A stretch of 64,000 nucleotides of DNA from Agelas oroides (Eukaryota; Porifera; Demospongiae; Agelasida; Agelasidae): positions 11,539,996 to 11,603,995 of the forward strand of contig OX422184.1 of assembly GCA_949130485.1 (NCBI GenBank), read 5' to 3'. How positions within the stretch are numbered: the first letter of the stretch is position 1; each line of letters opens with the position of its first letter. Positions 44,691 through 56,917 of this stretch are shown here, piece after piece. Made by a program: the position numbers and the translations under genes. The notes under the pieces are model-generated. The model was given only the letters and a program-made list of their open reading frames with translations. It did no database searches and was not told the DNA's origin.

Positions 44691-44896
44691 TGCATGTTCC
44701 AAAGATCATGAGCATTAATGCTTGGGTCACCTACAAGCTTGGTAGATTTGAGATGGTAGTATCTAGGTATGGAGCTATATCAGCCCTACACACAATGGAG
44801 GAAGCAAACTGTTTCACTTCAAGGCCAAATGGTAAAAATGGGAGAGGCCAAGTAATGAGGCTAGATTGTATTGAGGTGTGCATACATGAAACTAAC

Positions 44897-45143
44897 CTCA
44901 TTTGTGTTCCACTTGATGGAGCCAGTCGAGAGTGTATAGCTTGCTCTGCTTCCATTATCTCCTGCTCTGAACTCAACTGTGTCTGGTCAGTTTTAATGTA
45001 CACGTAGAAGCAAGAAGTTTTTACACCTGGAAATTGGTGACCATTCACAATAAAGTTTCAGCTACTACCTTTCTATGCTCTGAATGAAAGCATCTGAAAA
45101 ATACTCAATCTTTGAACTAGCAATTGCTGATGTCTGTGGTTTT
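44897..45143 (-). pseudogene. Two exons paralogous to the 49.7-51.7 kb gene
   Basis: Minus-strand exon 45143-45069 (KPQTSAIASSKIEYFSDAFI) and exon 45026-44897 (VKTSCFYVYIKTDQTQLSSE, then EQAIHSRLAPSSGTQM) correspond to the single exon 51075-51262 of the plus-strand gene (TTACFFVYISTNQ.., QALQSQLDPSS). The borders are AG and GT, but the phase between the two exons does not fit. A Mutator-like end word (CTCATTCCCAAACC) lies just upstream. It is likely a partial duplicate, possibly dead. Confidence 0.45.
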
Positions 45144-45313
45144 CTGAAATCAAAGTATCTCACACTATTTCCAGCCTCTAGGAGTGGTTTGGGAATGAGG
45201 TTAACTATTCTTGCAGTGTACCTTGTGGTTTTATAAGTGGTCAATACACAACTGGGCTTACTAACATAAGTTGTATTATTAATATTGCTCTCAAGTATCT
45301 GTAACAGTGTCAT

Positions 45314-47358
45314 GCACTGCCTGTGCTTGTCAGGCAGAAGTCACTGCTGAACTGTGACTGCATGAGCTGCTAGCTAGGCCTTGACAAAGTATGCTTTCTA
45401 TTCCCTTGTGCTCATGACATACCTTTTATGCTTTGAAAGCTGCCCTATTATTTCAATTACGCTTTTTATATTTTTCTCACATATAGCAGTTGTATTGTAG
45501 CAGTATTACAGACTGGGGGAAAAGAGTTTGCAACAGATAGAACAATTGCTAATACATTAGTGATCAGGTGACCTCCAAAATATTGGGCAAGCTGGGAGCA
45601 AATCTGTACAGCAACTTTAAGTGATTATTGTGAGACTGATGCCCAATATTCTCACAGGCCTTTATAATTCACTCACTTTTTATTGCCAGAAGAAACATTT
45701 GTTCATGGTGGCAGTTAGCTATTTGTATGCTGCCCACTAATATCACTGTTCGTACTACACAATGGCTAACTTTTAGCTTTCTCGCATCTCATTTGTTTTC
45801 ACTACACATATAAACACTGGACCCAGGAATCAACACAAGAAGCCATGCCAACAGAAAAGCAATGTGTATAGTGGAGTATTAGCTTGACAGTCTTGTGAAT
45901 ATATAAGTACGCATGCAGCTTTCAAGCTGGCTATTTGATTTCTCAAAATCTTAAGTCATGATGTATGCATATCACATGCGTGTTACTTGGTGGATGTGAC
46001 ATCCATATATGGAGAAGTTTGAGATGCACATTACACCCTAAGGTGTGAATCCCAAGATGCTAATAAATGTGCTCACACATTTGATAAGCCTACATATAAA
46101 ATCATTGCTGTGTGTATTGCTACTATGCATGATAGCTAGATGAACGGTTACTGATGTCTGGCTCCTGCCCTACAGCACACCTGTAGTAGTAAACTGAAAA
46201 ACATGGGAGCAAACACGGAGACAGTTTAATTTTTTAGCACCACTTTCCCACACTTGTTGGTAAATGAATATTTTATTGCTGGGGTAGGTAGGTGCACCAT
46301 GGCACTAACCAGATTTGAGATACAGTGCTTCCTATGGCCTGTGTATTAGATTACGTTGGTCCTTTATTTAGTATCTTGGGGTGTAATAAGACAACACTAG
46401 CACTAATAATAGTCAAATTGCTAGTGCTAGTATCAACTGTAAATTGAAGCCTACACATCCAAGCAATGATCCATCACAGATCATTTTCAGTATCCACACA
46501 GATACTGCATGAAAGTGATCTGAAATGGAGTTGGTTGGCCTGGCGTGCAAGACTATAGACTTTTGCAAGCTCCGTCGGGCTATATGTGCATCAAAATTTC
46601 TCCACATCCACCTCTCACAATGTACTTGAAAGAATATGCAGCACATCAAGATGAAACCAGTACAATTAAACTTTGGCAACACCGTGTGATTGCGACTGCA
46701 GAACAGTTCATGCAAACAGTGCAGGTAGCTAGCAGCTCAGAAGCGGAAATTTCAAATCATTTTTAGGCACTGTCAGAGATTGAGTAAGTTGTAAAAAGTA
46801 TATACATAAATTATATGGTTTTTGTTCACATAGCAACAAGTCTAGATGTTTGTGGGGGAGTTTCTTTCCAGTCCACTACATGGAGGCATTGAAATTTGCA
46901 TCATTAGCTTGCACTAGTGATGACGTTTTGCACGGTGTGGGTAAAATTTAGTTATTGCTTGTGATGCATGAGCAGCAATATTGTAGTTATGGAAAGTTTC
47001 AATATGGCATTTTTGTGGGGGAGTTACATTGCACACGCTTACACTGAGAATAGAAATGAAAGTGTTAGGCTTGGTTAGTGGTTGAAGCTTTGCATGCCAT
47101 AAATGAAACTGCGTTTTTGGTACCATGAGCTTTGCGTCACATGATATATTGTAAAGATGCTGCTTAATGAAGTCCTAAGACAGGTTGCAGGATGCTGTAA
47201 TGGGGGGGAAGAAAGTTTAAATTCAGCATGAAAACTATACGAGTGCATAGCAGTTCCTTTGGTTCAGTATTCCACTTCCTTCATTGCAGTCCAACACTAA
47301 AACCACTACTGTTATCATCAGCCATGAGTGTAGCTCACTTGAGCATTGAGGCTTCTTG
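45314..47358. other. Stretch without a recognised gene
   Basis: A plus frame at 46545-46766 (PSGYMCIKISPHPPLTMYLK ..) is open for 73 codons but has no known motif. Otherwise I see no supportable gene or repeat. Confidence 0.35.
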
Positions 47359-47503
47359 TAGCCTCGTTCCCAGGCTCTCTCCTTAAAAGCGGGGGGAGGA
47401 GAGAGCCTGGTAACATTCGCAAGAAAAGCTGTCGACTTACGGCGCATCATCATTCATGTGATGAACGTAGGACCCTTGAGGAGAGAGCCTGGGGACGAGG
47501 CTA
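47359..47503. mobile_element. Mutator-type mini-element, 145 bp
   Basis: The ends read TAGCCTCGTTCCCAGGCTCT and the inverted AGAGCCTGGGGACGAGGCTA. A perfect 9-bp duplication GGCTTCTTG flanks it (47350-47358 and 47504-47512). It is non-coding, and part of its interior repeats the TIR (GAGAGAGCCTGG). Confidence 0.9.
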
Positions 47504-48010
47504 GGCTTCTTGTAGGAAGCAAGCAATGCCATCCTTACATGGTGGTCATTACTAACGTGATCACTCACATTTGGTTTTGGTGATTGGAAGCAACCTGCAT
47601 GCAATTGTATTGCCACCGTACCACTGCATCCACGACCTCAGCTCTGTTGTGTTAGCTTGTTAGCTCATGATTACAGCTGTAGCTTCTAGGTGATCACAGT
47701 CATAGTCATTTGACAATGACCACCTTGCAGATTTTGTCCCCCACAGACCTACCCGTGTAGTTATCAATACAGTGCACTGTGTCGACAAACTTAGTTCTGT
47801 CTGATTTAATTAATGCCAAACATTATGTATAGTGGAAGTCTGGCAAACCAAACATATCATAGTTTTGGAGAGGATGGAAAAAGAGATACTGATCAAACTG
47901 GTAAGCTGCATGCTCAGTTCCAGAGGAATGTGTTAACGCTGATGTCAGACTGGGCAACATAAATTTGTCACAAATAAACATGTAAAATCAGCTGATTGTG
48001 AAGGAGCAAA

Positions 48011-48150
48011 CACTGTTAAAAATGGGGTGCTACATTACACCCCTGGGGCACTACACCATACTGGTTATTAAAATCTTCAAAGGGAAGTTTTAATAACTGG
48101 GATGGCATAGTGCCCCAGGGGTGTAATGTAGCACCCCATTTTTAACTGTG
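48011..48150. repeat. 140-bp palindrome
   Basis: The arms start CACTGTTAAAAATGGGGTGC and fold on AAGGGAAG with few mismatches. No TSD is evident. Unlike the palindromes at 11.3, 55.2 and 59.8 kb, its centre lacks the CTTCGCC motif. Flanks 47513-48010 and 48151-49685 show nothing supportable. Confidence 0.85.
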
Positions 48151-49685
48151 AAGTTTAATAGTCTCGTACCGCATGCGCAAGTACGCCGTTTCCAATCCCG
48201 GTATGGGTTATTAAACTCTGCTTTGTGCTTATTTTGACGTACCTATGCAGCTACGGACCGAATTTTCTGACGCGGAAGTTCCAGAATTTCTTATATAAGG
48301 TAAAGCCATCATGGCTCTGAATCTGTTCGTAAACTGCTGACCTCCGTAGCTTGGCCCTGCACAATGTAGCTACGTTAACGACTCGACAGCAGATTGATAT
48401 TAAGCCTTTTTCGCATGTCGCACGCAACTGGTACTCCCTATAAGTTTGCTACGTAATTCATTTGCAATAAGGCTACCGTTATAACCTTATACAAACGGAG
48501 AATAGCAACTTACTATCACCAGTCACACAGGAAACCTCTTTAGCTTGAATCCCCGTTACTGTGACCACCCAAGGAAACGGCAGTACCTATATAGAGGAAA
48601 ACAAACAAAACAACAACAACATGCAACAACAAAAAAAGCATAAAGGAAATATTTCAGGAATCTGTGCATTGGTACATGCATGCCTGGCTCTACATACACT
48701 ATACATATTTATGCATAACTACATAGATCAGTAAAGTCAATTTGTATTACGTTAATAACTGCTTCCCTGAGTGCTTTGTAATCCAATCCAAGCTGAGTGG
48801 TCACAACAACATCACACTTTTTGGTGGTCATGATTCTTCACAGAGCTACTGTCACTGACTGTCTTGTATATCCAACTGGAAATTAATCTACAAAATCTGT
48901 GCTGCATGTGCAGCGACTTCGTCTCTCAGAGTAGATGGATAAGATAAAGACTTGTATGCATGAGTGGGTGCCATGTATGCACTCACAATATAATAATTAT
49001 TGTAGATCAAGCTTGTATGTGGTCATTGGCAGAATAACGGTATAGCTATGTTGAAACTCACTATATAAGGAAAGAGTTCTCATTTGGACTACCCATTATT
49101 TTTGCATCCAAACTGCATGCTATGATCCTGTACTCCAGAGTTGTAATAACTATTGTACACATTTCCTCCTTCATCTTCTCAGTTTATACAAACAACATTG
49201 AGGTTAGATAATTACTATTATGTGATGATTACACACAAAAATTGCAATGGCAGCATGTAAATGCTTAGCCCAGTGAACCACATATGATACATGCATACAC
49301 TTTATGTTATAGAGTATTTGGAAATGTGCATGGGCTATGTAATTGTTCACTATTAATTTATGACACCATTAAAACAGTTTTCAATGTACCATGTTGATTA
49401 TCGTCATTTGATATTGTTTGAATAGGACTACTACACTAAGCAAATGCCAATCAGATACTCAGATAATTGAACAATTGAGGTCATGCTTGACAGAAAGGGT
49501 ATTTTGTGGACAGACACTACGAAACTATGCAGATGCCACAGATAGCTAATTGGGATCATGCTTGACTGTGGTAGTCCCCCAAGTACTTATCTTATCCTAC
49601 TCTATCTACTGAGAGGCAGCTGTGGCATTGTGTAGAGCTCAAAACTACTTCTAGCTGGATCAAGTCAGTGGTTTAGTGAGCAATC

Positions 49686-51744
49686 ATGTCAAAGATCCTC
49701 GATATAATGGTGACTACCGAACTTGATTTGAACTACAATGCAATGTGGGAAGCAGTTTATAATGTGAGGCAAATTCTTTGCATATGAAATGCATGACTTT
49801 AGTTATCCATAGCAGGATGCAGAAAATACTGTGACTACACTAACAGCCTGCCAGTCTTCTTTTGTGTTTTGCTACTTTGCTTGTTTGCAAAAAAAAAAGA
49901 AAGAAATAAAATCCACTACAAGTCAAAATATTGTAGTTCCTTGCAGTAATACAACCACCCTAGACAGACAAGTAGCTAGCTATATATTATTGTGGATACC
50001 CGCTTGTAGTTCTAATCCAGAATGCAATCATCAATTAGCTGATCTTTAGCTTTTCTTCATCTTAGAAAGTTGGACCTCAATGGAATATCACAGTGACAGG
50101 AAAACGAGTTAAGAAGATTACCCACACAAATGGTAAGTGATAGCATTTGCAAAAAACAAACAAACAGCTACATGCCTTGAAAGGGGCTAAAAGTATGTTC
50201 CATTGGGAGTGTCATCAGTTGATTGTACTAGCACTAGAATTCAAGTGATGTCAATAGCATATAGAATGCAGTACAGGCTAAGTTGGGTTAGGTAGATGTA
50301 TAACTAGAATTGTGACATCATTTCATTTTCTGTGACACCTGCACGCTCTCAGTATAATTACAAGTATGTAAGATGATACCTGAACTAGCTATAGCACACT
50401 GATATATGTTGTCTTGAATCTGGTCATTTTGGTATTTACCTACCAGTATTTGTTCAGTGAAGTAATGTCACACGGTGATTACTCCAGTTTCAAGATTCAT
50501 TGAACTGGTGAGTAAAGAAAATTTACACCCATAATCACCATCTATCATCCCTGTCAGAATTCCATCAAGCTTTATTAAGTTTGTAAATTTCTTCAGCAAA
50601 AAATGTAGCACATGGAAAAGCGGGACAGATGGTGCACTCAATACCGTACTCATGGCTTGTATAAGCCTGCACTTAGGTGGGTTTAGGGTCAAAGGTCACA
50701 GAGTGTCACTAGTCATATGCATAAAGCATTGACTTTGGTCCTGGGGCAAATCAATTATGAATGAAACTCCTATCAGAAGTAACACACTATTACAGTTAAC
50801 GTCTCCATTTTCACACGTTTCCTAAGCTTGTTTTGTCCGTTTTTGCTCTGGCTACCTGCTGACTATAACTATACAAAACGTGAAGCACGTAAATGTGCAT
50901 GTGCCTGCATAGTCTTTGAGCCTTCAGGATGCCTACAAGTGCAGGCCTGTACATGCCCAAGTTGGATAATACATTAGTGAGCCAAGTGAACTTCTATAGC
51001 ATTTCATAGCCTTGATCTCCGTTTCCAAGTTCCACTTCCATTTTCTGTTTATAGTTTCTATATCATGCTTTCAGAAATACTGTCACGTAGAGGCATTGAC
51101 TGACTCTAATCTGGAAGTGCTTTACTTTTCAAATATGACAACTGCCTGCTTCTTTGTGTACATTAGTACCAACCAGGAGTATGAATATGCACATGCATAT
51201 GTAAATCAAGCCAAGCAAGCTCTGCAGTCTCAACTGGACCCATCAAGTACAGCACAAATCACGTCAGTTGAAAGAACACACCACTATTTTTATTGATATA
51301 GAAGTGAGAACGTAACTCAGGATGATTTATGACGTTGAGATAATATTCACAGTCATGCTGAACAATCAGTATACACATTTTCCTTGGGAAGTGAGATAGG
51401 GGGCTGTGAAGGAGGGGGAGAAGGTGGAGGGGAAGGGAGGAAAGGGAAGAGGGCTGAGGTTCTTAGTGATGTGACTCCTAATATCTGTATAACAAAACAT
51501 AATTTTAACTTTTATATCTACAGAGCAATTTCGTATGGAATTTTGAGACTTCTGAATACCATCTGACAACAGTTGTGTTTGTGTTCATGCTGCACTCTGC
51601 TGCAGACTATTTGATTCACTCTCTTACTTTACATACCATTGATACAGGGTGCTGTTTGATGAAAATTATGCTGCATCCATCATTGGACCACCAGCGCAAA
51701 TACTGGAAATACCACTAGAACCATCTATTGTACACAAATGTTAG
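49686..51744 (+). CDS. Unrecognised host-like gene, partial exon model
   Basis: Candidate exons: 49686-49763 (ATG; MSKILDIMVTTELDLNYNAM), 50066-50132 (KVGPQWNITVTGKRVKKITH), 51075-51262 (KYCHVEALTDSNLEVLYFSN, TTACFFVYISTNQEY, QALQSQLDPSSTAQI) and 51648-51744 (VLFDENYAASIIGPPAQILE, IPLEPSIVHKC, stop). Junctions 1-2 and 3-4 agree in phase and have GT/AG borders. Junction 2-3 does not, so an exon between 50133 and 51074 is missed or absent. No known domain or signal peptide is visible. The third exon has a diverged counterpart on the other strand at 44.9-45.1 kb, which argues that the frame is real. The function is unknown. Confidence 0.45.
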
Positions 51745-52640
51745 GTTTGCAAGGCAGTTTGAAAGTGAAAATGAACTGAGTAATAATACTCTGGGTTGAG
51801 TAGGTGTATATTGCTAGGCAACTGCATGCACAATTTGATTTGCACTGCATGTATCATTGTTGCTGCTCTTCACTAAGTGTCTTAATAATTCAAAGTTATG
51901 GCATGCCACTAGTTATTGTGTTATAGTGCATTATCATTTCATCCACAAGTATACAGCCTAATAGGCCAGACCTCTGTCTGTGAGGTTTAGGCATGTCAAA
52001 TTACAGTTTGATTTGCTGATACCTAATAGTGCAGATGAAAAAATTAACAGTACACATACATGAAATAGGATGATACCACATGATCTTCCAATCTATGATC
52101 AGTGCTTAAAATATGAGGGTATCACTGCCCATGGGGAGTGATACCCCACATATTTGACATTTGACAGTAAAAGGAACTTGCAGCACAAATAACTAAAGTT
52201 GTGCTCCACCCAAATTAAATTGAGTCAAATTTTGAAGTTATTTTCATTTCTCAACAAATAATAAACATTGGCAAGCAGGTATGACTCCAGGTATAATTTC
52301 CTTCCCACTTGGATGAAAAGGGCACTGACAAATTTTAGGCACTTTCTATGATTTCTTTTGTTGTATTTCACTATGCAATTGAAGTTGCTACAAAGACTGA
52401 GAACAAGTACATTGCTGCAGATAGTTTATAAGACATGATAAGAATTGTTGTTAGTGAAGCACTGCAGTTCAAACACCTTCATTATTCTGATACTATATAT
52501 GCTAAATGAATAAGTTGTGACCTTATGATAGGATTCATCATAAATCCCAAGAATTTCTCAAGAATCACAATATTTTGAATCATAAAATCATGTGTTCAGT
52601 ATACACCTAAATGATGGAGTGGTTACTTGAGGTAGTTTCA

Positions 52641-52918
52641 GGTTGACTAAACATGTTTTTAGTACTCAATCTGACATCTACTACTTAAGAGCAGCTGCAG
52701 TCCATCTGAAGTGTTGGACAAATCTTGCAGAGAACACAAAGATCTTCGCATGTAAAGGATCACCACCTACAGTCATGCATCAGTGGTCTGGGAATGAGAC
52801 CTGTTCTGAAATCTGCACACCTTTTATAGAGTACTGGTTACCCTCCAGTACAGAATACCTAGATGTAGTCAGGATTTTTCAGTTTAACGGTTTTAGTACA
52901 GGATCCATGTCATCATGA
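52641..52918 (+). CDS. Possible exon with extracellular-type cysteines
   Basis: After a TTTTTAG acceptor the frame TQSDIYYLRAAAVHLKCWTN, KIFACKGSPPTVMHQWSGNE, TCSEICTPFIEYWLPSSTEY, LDVVRIFQFNGF runs to a TGA at 52918. Four cysteines and an NET glycosylation sequon suggest a secreted or ectodomain segment. It may be a further exon of the neighbouring plus-strand gene or independent. No family is recognised. 51745-52640 and 52919-53104 hold nothing supportable. Confidence 0.3.
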
Positions 52919-53104
52919 CAGTAACATCATGTTTTATTCCACAATCAAGATCATTTTCTTTTACTCTTGTCCCAATTTGAGGTTTGAGATGCATTTACAC
53001 CCATTAACTCTAGCTAGAGAGGGGATGTGCATGTTTCCAAGAGAAATATTATAAGGTATGTATTGCTAGAGCTGCTGTAAATGAAAGTGTATGTGTCATA
53101 ATAT

Positions 53105-53740
53105 GAGGACTCCCATACTAAAGCACATGTACTTTGGAAGTGCAGCAGTTTCTACTTCCATTTAGACTGTAGCTGAAGTCATTTTGTAATCTAGTCAGTT
53201 GCTAGTCATATAGCCCACCTATATACTTGATGGTTAAAACACTACCTGGTACTTGTTAGCTTGGTCCTCGAACTGCCCTATTGAAGCTAGTAGCACCGAG
53301 TCAATGGTGGTTTCATTCAAAAAATTTCCACACTAAAGGAGGCGGCCACTGAAACTGGTGGTTGTTCAGCTCGAAAACCTCTTTGCAGACTTCGTCCCCA
53401 CAGAGCTCACATGTATTGAGTCGTAAGACACCATTACAGCAACAGTTTTACAGTGAGTATCTATCGGTTTGACACCACAGCGTTGGGATCTACGGGATTT
53501 ATAAGCCTGTGTGCAAAGCTTCATGAAACTCATGTGCTTTACACTTGGGTTTTATGAGGCTTTGCTTGGGCAATTTCACTTGGAAGCATTTGATTTATGA
53601 TGATTCTTTGTTCTTTGTGAACAACACAGTTCTATGCTTTCATACTTTACAGACCATGCATCATCCCCTTGCCTTCCTTACCCACCTCTCTTCTCTCTTA
53701 CCAAAAACAATAAATAAAAAACATAACAGGAACAAGTCAC
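53105..53740 (+). repeat. Dispersed repeat D, copy 2
   Basis: This is the plus-strand counterpart of 8842-9812. It ends directly at the CACAAAAAAG terminus of the TIR element at 53732, as copy 1 does. One arm of the hairpin seen at 9602-9710 remains near 53205-53255. Confidence 0.6.
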
Positions 53741-54343
53741 AAAAAAGTTTTCCGAATGAAAACAAGTGCATGTAGGGATGAAACGGTCAAAAACCAGCCG
53801 AACAAGATGGGAACGACACCACAACACATTCACACCATCTCTACATCTTGTGCCATTTTGCCAACTATGCACAACAAAAAACTCTTTACACACTCACTAA
53901 ATGAACACGGTACTCAGCACTGCTCACTTCACAGCCTTCCACATAAAAGACAATCCATATCTGCCACATTCATCAGCAATAAAATTTCACAAAGTAACTT
54001 AAATTCCCAACATACCATACAGACCCATCACTGCTCACAGTTTCTGCATACAAGACAGACTATACCTGCCATGTTCAGTAGCAACTACATTGCAGCCACC
54101 CACAACATAACACGCTCTTCATGCACATCAACGTGCACTACACACCCAGCAATACCGTCCCCACTGCCTTCCACAGCCCTCCTATGCACACAACTAACGA
54201 ACACAAAACATAGTTGGAAAAATGGCACAAGATATAGGGATGGTGTGAATGTGTTGTGGTGTCGTTCCATCTTGTTCGGCTGGTTTTTGAGCGTTCAATC
54301 CCTACATGCACTTGTTTTCATTCGGAAAACTTTTTTGTGACTT
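53732..54343. mobile_element. CACAAAAAAG-ended TIR element, undisturbed copy
   Basis: The 612-bp element has TIRs of about 125 bases: CACAAAAAAGTTTTCCGAAT, then GGGATG and ACACCA(C)AACACATTC. It matches 4119-8842 with all nested insertions removed, including the join GTCTTG..TG.AGAAACTGTG at the insertion point. It therefore serves as the empty-site reference. The 194-codon frame across it is not a recognised protein. Confidence 0.85.
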
Positions 54344-54767
54344 TACAACACCGTACTCACTGAAATGAAATTGATGAGTTGACAAATCATGAGCCACATG
54401 TAGTGTAAAATTGGAAAGACAATAATGAAGGTTTCATTAGACAGAGCAAATCATGTTGTGAACAATCATTGTGTCAGCCATGTGAGAAATTACCAGGCTC
54501 TTTCATTCTTCCATGCTGTAAGCAAAGGAAAGCTAGTGCCTGAAACAAGGCTAACTATATAGCTGTAACCAGGTTATCTAGTACCCAGGCTTACAAGTTT
54601 GGGAATGATACTTAAATCAGAAAAATAAGGCACTCACTATGAACGGACGGTGCAATATAGCCTATCCAAATACATTACATTCCTAATCATATGACTATAT
54701 CAAAGTCCATAGTTAAGCTCCATTAACAACAGTGCAATAAATGCCAAATAGTGTTTTTCTTGTACAT

Positions 54768-55080
54768 GTAAACAGTGCAAAAAGTGTAATAGCTCACTGA
54801 TTGGCTGAACAACAGTGCAAAAAGTGTAATAGCTCTCTGATTGGTTGAAAAACAGACCATCAACAGTGAAAAAGTGTAGTAGCTCTCTGATCGGTTGAAA
54901 AACAGACTGTCAACAGTGCAAAGGTGTAATAGCTCACTGATTGGTCAGTAACTTGTAAGTACCAACAATTTGCTGTAAACTATCTAATGTACTATAAACT
55001 TGTAAACTTGTAAGTAACAACAATTTGCTGTAAACTATATAGTGTACTGTAAACTTGTATACAATAAACTTGCCTATCTT
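54768..55080 (+). repeat. Two short tandem arrays
   Basis: Four units of ACAGTGCAAAAAGTGTAATA + GCTCACTGATTGGTTGA-like sequence (40-51 bp period) are followed by two units of AACTTGTAAGTA(A/C)CAACAAT + TTGCTGTAAACTAT. Both are non-coding. 54344-54767 holds nothing supportable. Confidence 0.8.
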
Positions 55081-55160
55081 GTACATACTCATACTTAATG
55101 TAGTGTACTGTCAACTTGGCAAGGTTTATGATTAGCAATCAATAAAATTTTTTTCTTGTA

Positions 55161-55257
55161 CAATTTGGGATTAATAGCACTCGTGATTGGCATAATTGCA
55201 CTCGGCTTCGCCTCGTGCAATTAATAGCCATTCACTCGTGCTATTAATCCCAAATTG
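55161..55257. repeat. 97-bp palindrome with CTCGGCTTCGCCTCG centre
   Basis: The arms start CAATTTGGGATTAATAGCAC and fold on GCACTCGGCTTCGCCTCGTG with some mismatches. The centre matches those at 11274-11405 and 59729-59852, whereas the arms are unrelated. Confidence 0.8.
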
Positions 55258-55285
55258 CACTCGAAACCATGCTAGTAATTATACA

Positions 55286-55356
55286 TACAGGATTTGAACC
55301 TAGGGTTTCTGAATTCTGGTCAGATGCTCTTACGACTGACCAACTGGCTCCGGCAT
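55286..55356 (-). other. tRNA-like sequence (SINE head or tRNA relic)
   Basis: The minus strand shows an A-box-like TTGGTCAGTCGTAAGAGCA, a 5-bp anticodon-like stem TCTGA/TCAGA with a 7-base loop, and a B-box GGTTCAAATCC. The acceptor stem does not pair and the loop lacks the normal pyrimidine pattern. I read a tRNA-derived relic, not a functional tRNA. Confidence 0.5.
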
Positions 55357-55419
55357 TGGAGCAGAGGACAGATGGTATAATTATGTCCATAGACACTTCT
55401 TGATAGGGCTGGGAATCGG

Positions 55420-56700
55420 TAGTAGTCTTTAAAATCTGTTATTAATCTCCACTAACTGACGATAATGAATATATCGGGCGAAATAATAAGCTAACCATAA
55501 ACAGGAAGGACCTCCCACATAATTGTTTTCAAACACCAAGATAATATATACAAGCATGGTACAAAGTCATGAGGCAAATCTGACATACTGTGTACAAGAA
55601 AAATCGATGTTTCCAACTTATCGATTACGTAAGTATGTATTAGTTAACACACAGGTGTATATTGGTGGCAGCTGTGGAGGGGGAAATGGATTGTACCGCT
55701 CAGAGCTAGCTTCCTTAAGAGGCATGTTGGATCAACTGAGATGACCACTTGAAGGTACAGTCTGTTAAATTTGTGCTCTATTGGGCAGCAAAGGCTTGTA
55801 AAAGGTTTACTATTCCACATGAATTACTTGTTGATCATTTGTGTCATTGTTCCATAGCAAGCCCAGGCCAAAGGGAGCAGTGACAGTGTGCATTTAATAT
55901 TGGCATGTACTGCAAGTTAACTGTGCTGCACTCAAATTCTTCGTAGAAGTGTACCTTCTCCTTTGACTACCTATACCACTTACTAGTTGATATGCCGCAT
56001 TCTCACTCAATGTATGGTCACTAGAGTGAAACTTGTCTATAGTGGTTAAAGGCAGTCACCTCTCTTTCTTTATGGCCACTACTCCTGGTCCCAGTTGTAC
56101 TAATCTTGGGCAAAATGACCTGTATAAAGCAACCACCTGCCTGAAACAGCAAAAATAAAATGCTGGTCCCATGGCGACCATTATATCACTGTAGCATACA
56201 CAACAAGTCTTGCTTTACAAATTACATCAACAATGTAAATGAGGAGAAAGAGGGGAGATGCTCTGAGAGAAATGGTAGGTGATGATTTGGCATTGTGAAG
56301 TCTGAGACTGTCTCAAATATGTGAACATAGCTTGTGTTGAGAGAGCCTGGGTACAAGGCTAAGGGAAACCTATAAACGTACAATCCATGCACCATGAGGG
56401 ACTGATCACTGAATAAATTTGCACGATTGAGAATCCAAGAAATAGACTAGGGGAAGCTTCTTCCCTGCCCCCTCACCCCCAACCTATTAGACTGAGCCCA
56501 GGAAAAGGCTTTTGTTAAAGACTACCTAAAAAAATTGGCAGAAATAGAGTTATAGGTGTGATTTTACCTCTCACATTGCATACTCAGAAGTCTGGCTGAA
56601 CTCTTCATTGAATCTTGGTGATCTGACAGTGGTATTAGAACCTGTCTGCATTTGTGTAGTCGTTTTGTTGGTGAAGGGGAGGGGGAATGCATACGCAAGT
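55420..56700. other. Stretch without a recognised gene
   Basis: An hAT-like end word (TAGGGCTGGGAATCGG) begins near 55406 without a partner, and a Mutator-like end word (GAGCCTGGGTACAAGGCTA) is near 56346. A short plus frame at 55523-55744 has no motif. Nothing else is supportable. Confidence 0.4.
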
Positions 56701-56706
56701 TGAGCA

Positions 56707-56793
56707 TAGCCTCATTTCCAGGCCTTCCTTACTTCACTTTCCATCACTTGCAGTGCCGACAGAAAGCTGGGTGGGAGCTTGGGAACAAGGCTG
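56707..56793. repeat. Mutator-type mini-element, old copy
   Basis: Ends TAGCCTCATTTCCAGGCC and GAGCTTGGGAACAAGGCT enclose CAGAAAGCTGGGTGGGAG, the same interior as 60069-60154. The flanking nonamers do not match, so it is old. Confidence 0.6.
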
Positions 56794-56917
56794 ATTTCAA
56801 ACGTACAAGTATGCTATTGGTATACTTGTGCGACACGGTTTTGGACTTGTAGTGTGAGGCTGGCTGTGTATGCAAGTGACACATAAGTGTCACCGAGTGA
56901 GAATTCAGCATATCAAG

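Noticed and set aside
53756-54340. 194-codon plus-strand frame
   Set aside because: It spans the non-coding TIR element from end to end, includes both TIRs and is not preserved in the other copy.
55286-55356. Functional tRNA gene
   Set aside because: A and B boxes are present but the acceptor stem does not pair and the anticodon loop is abnormal.
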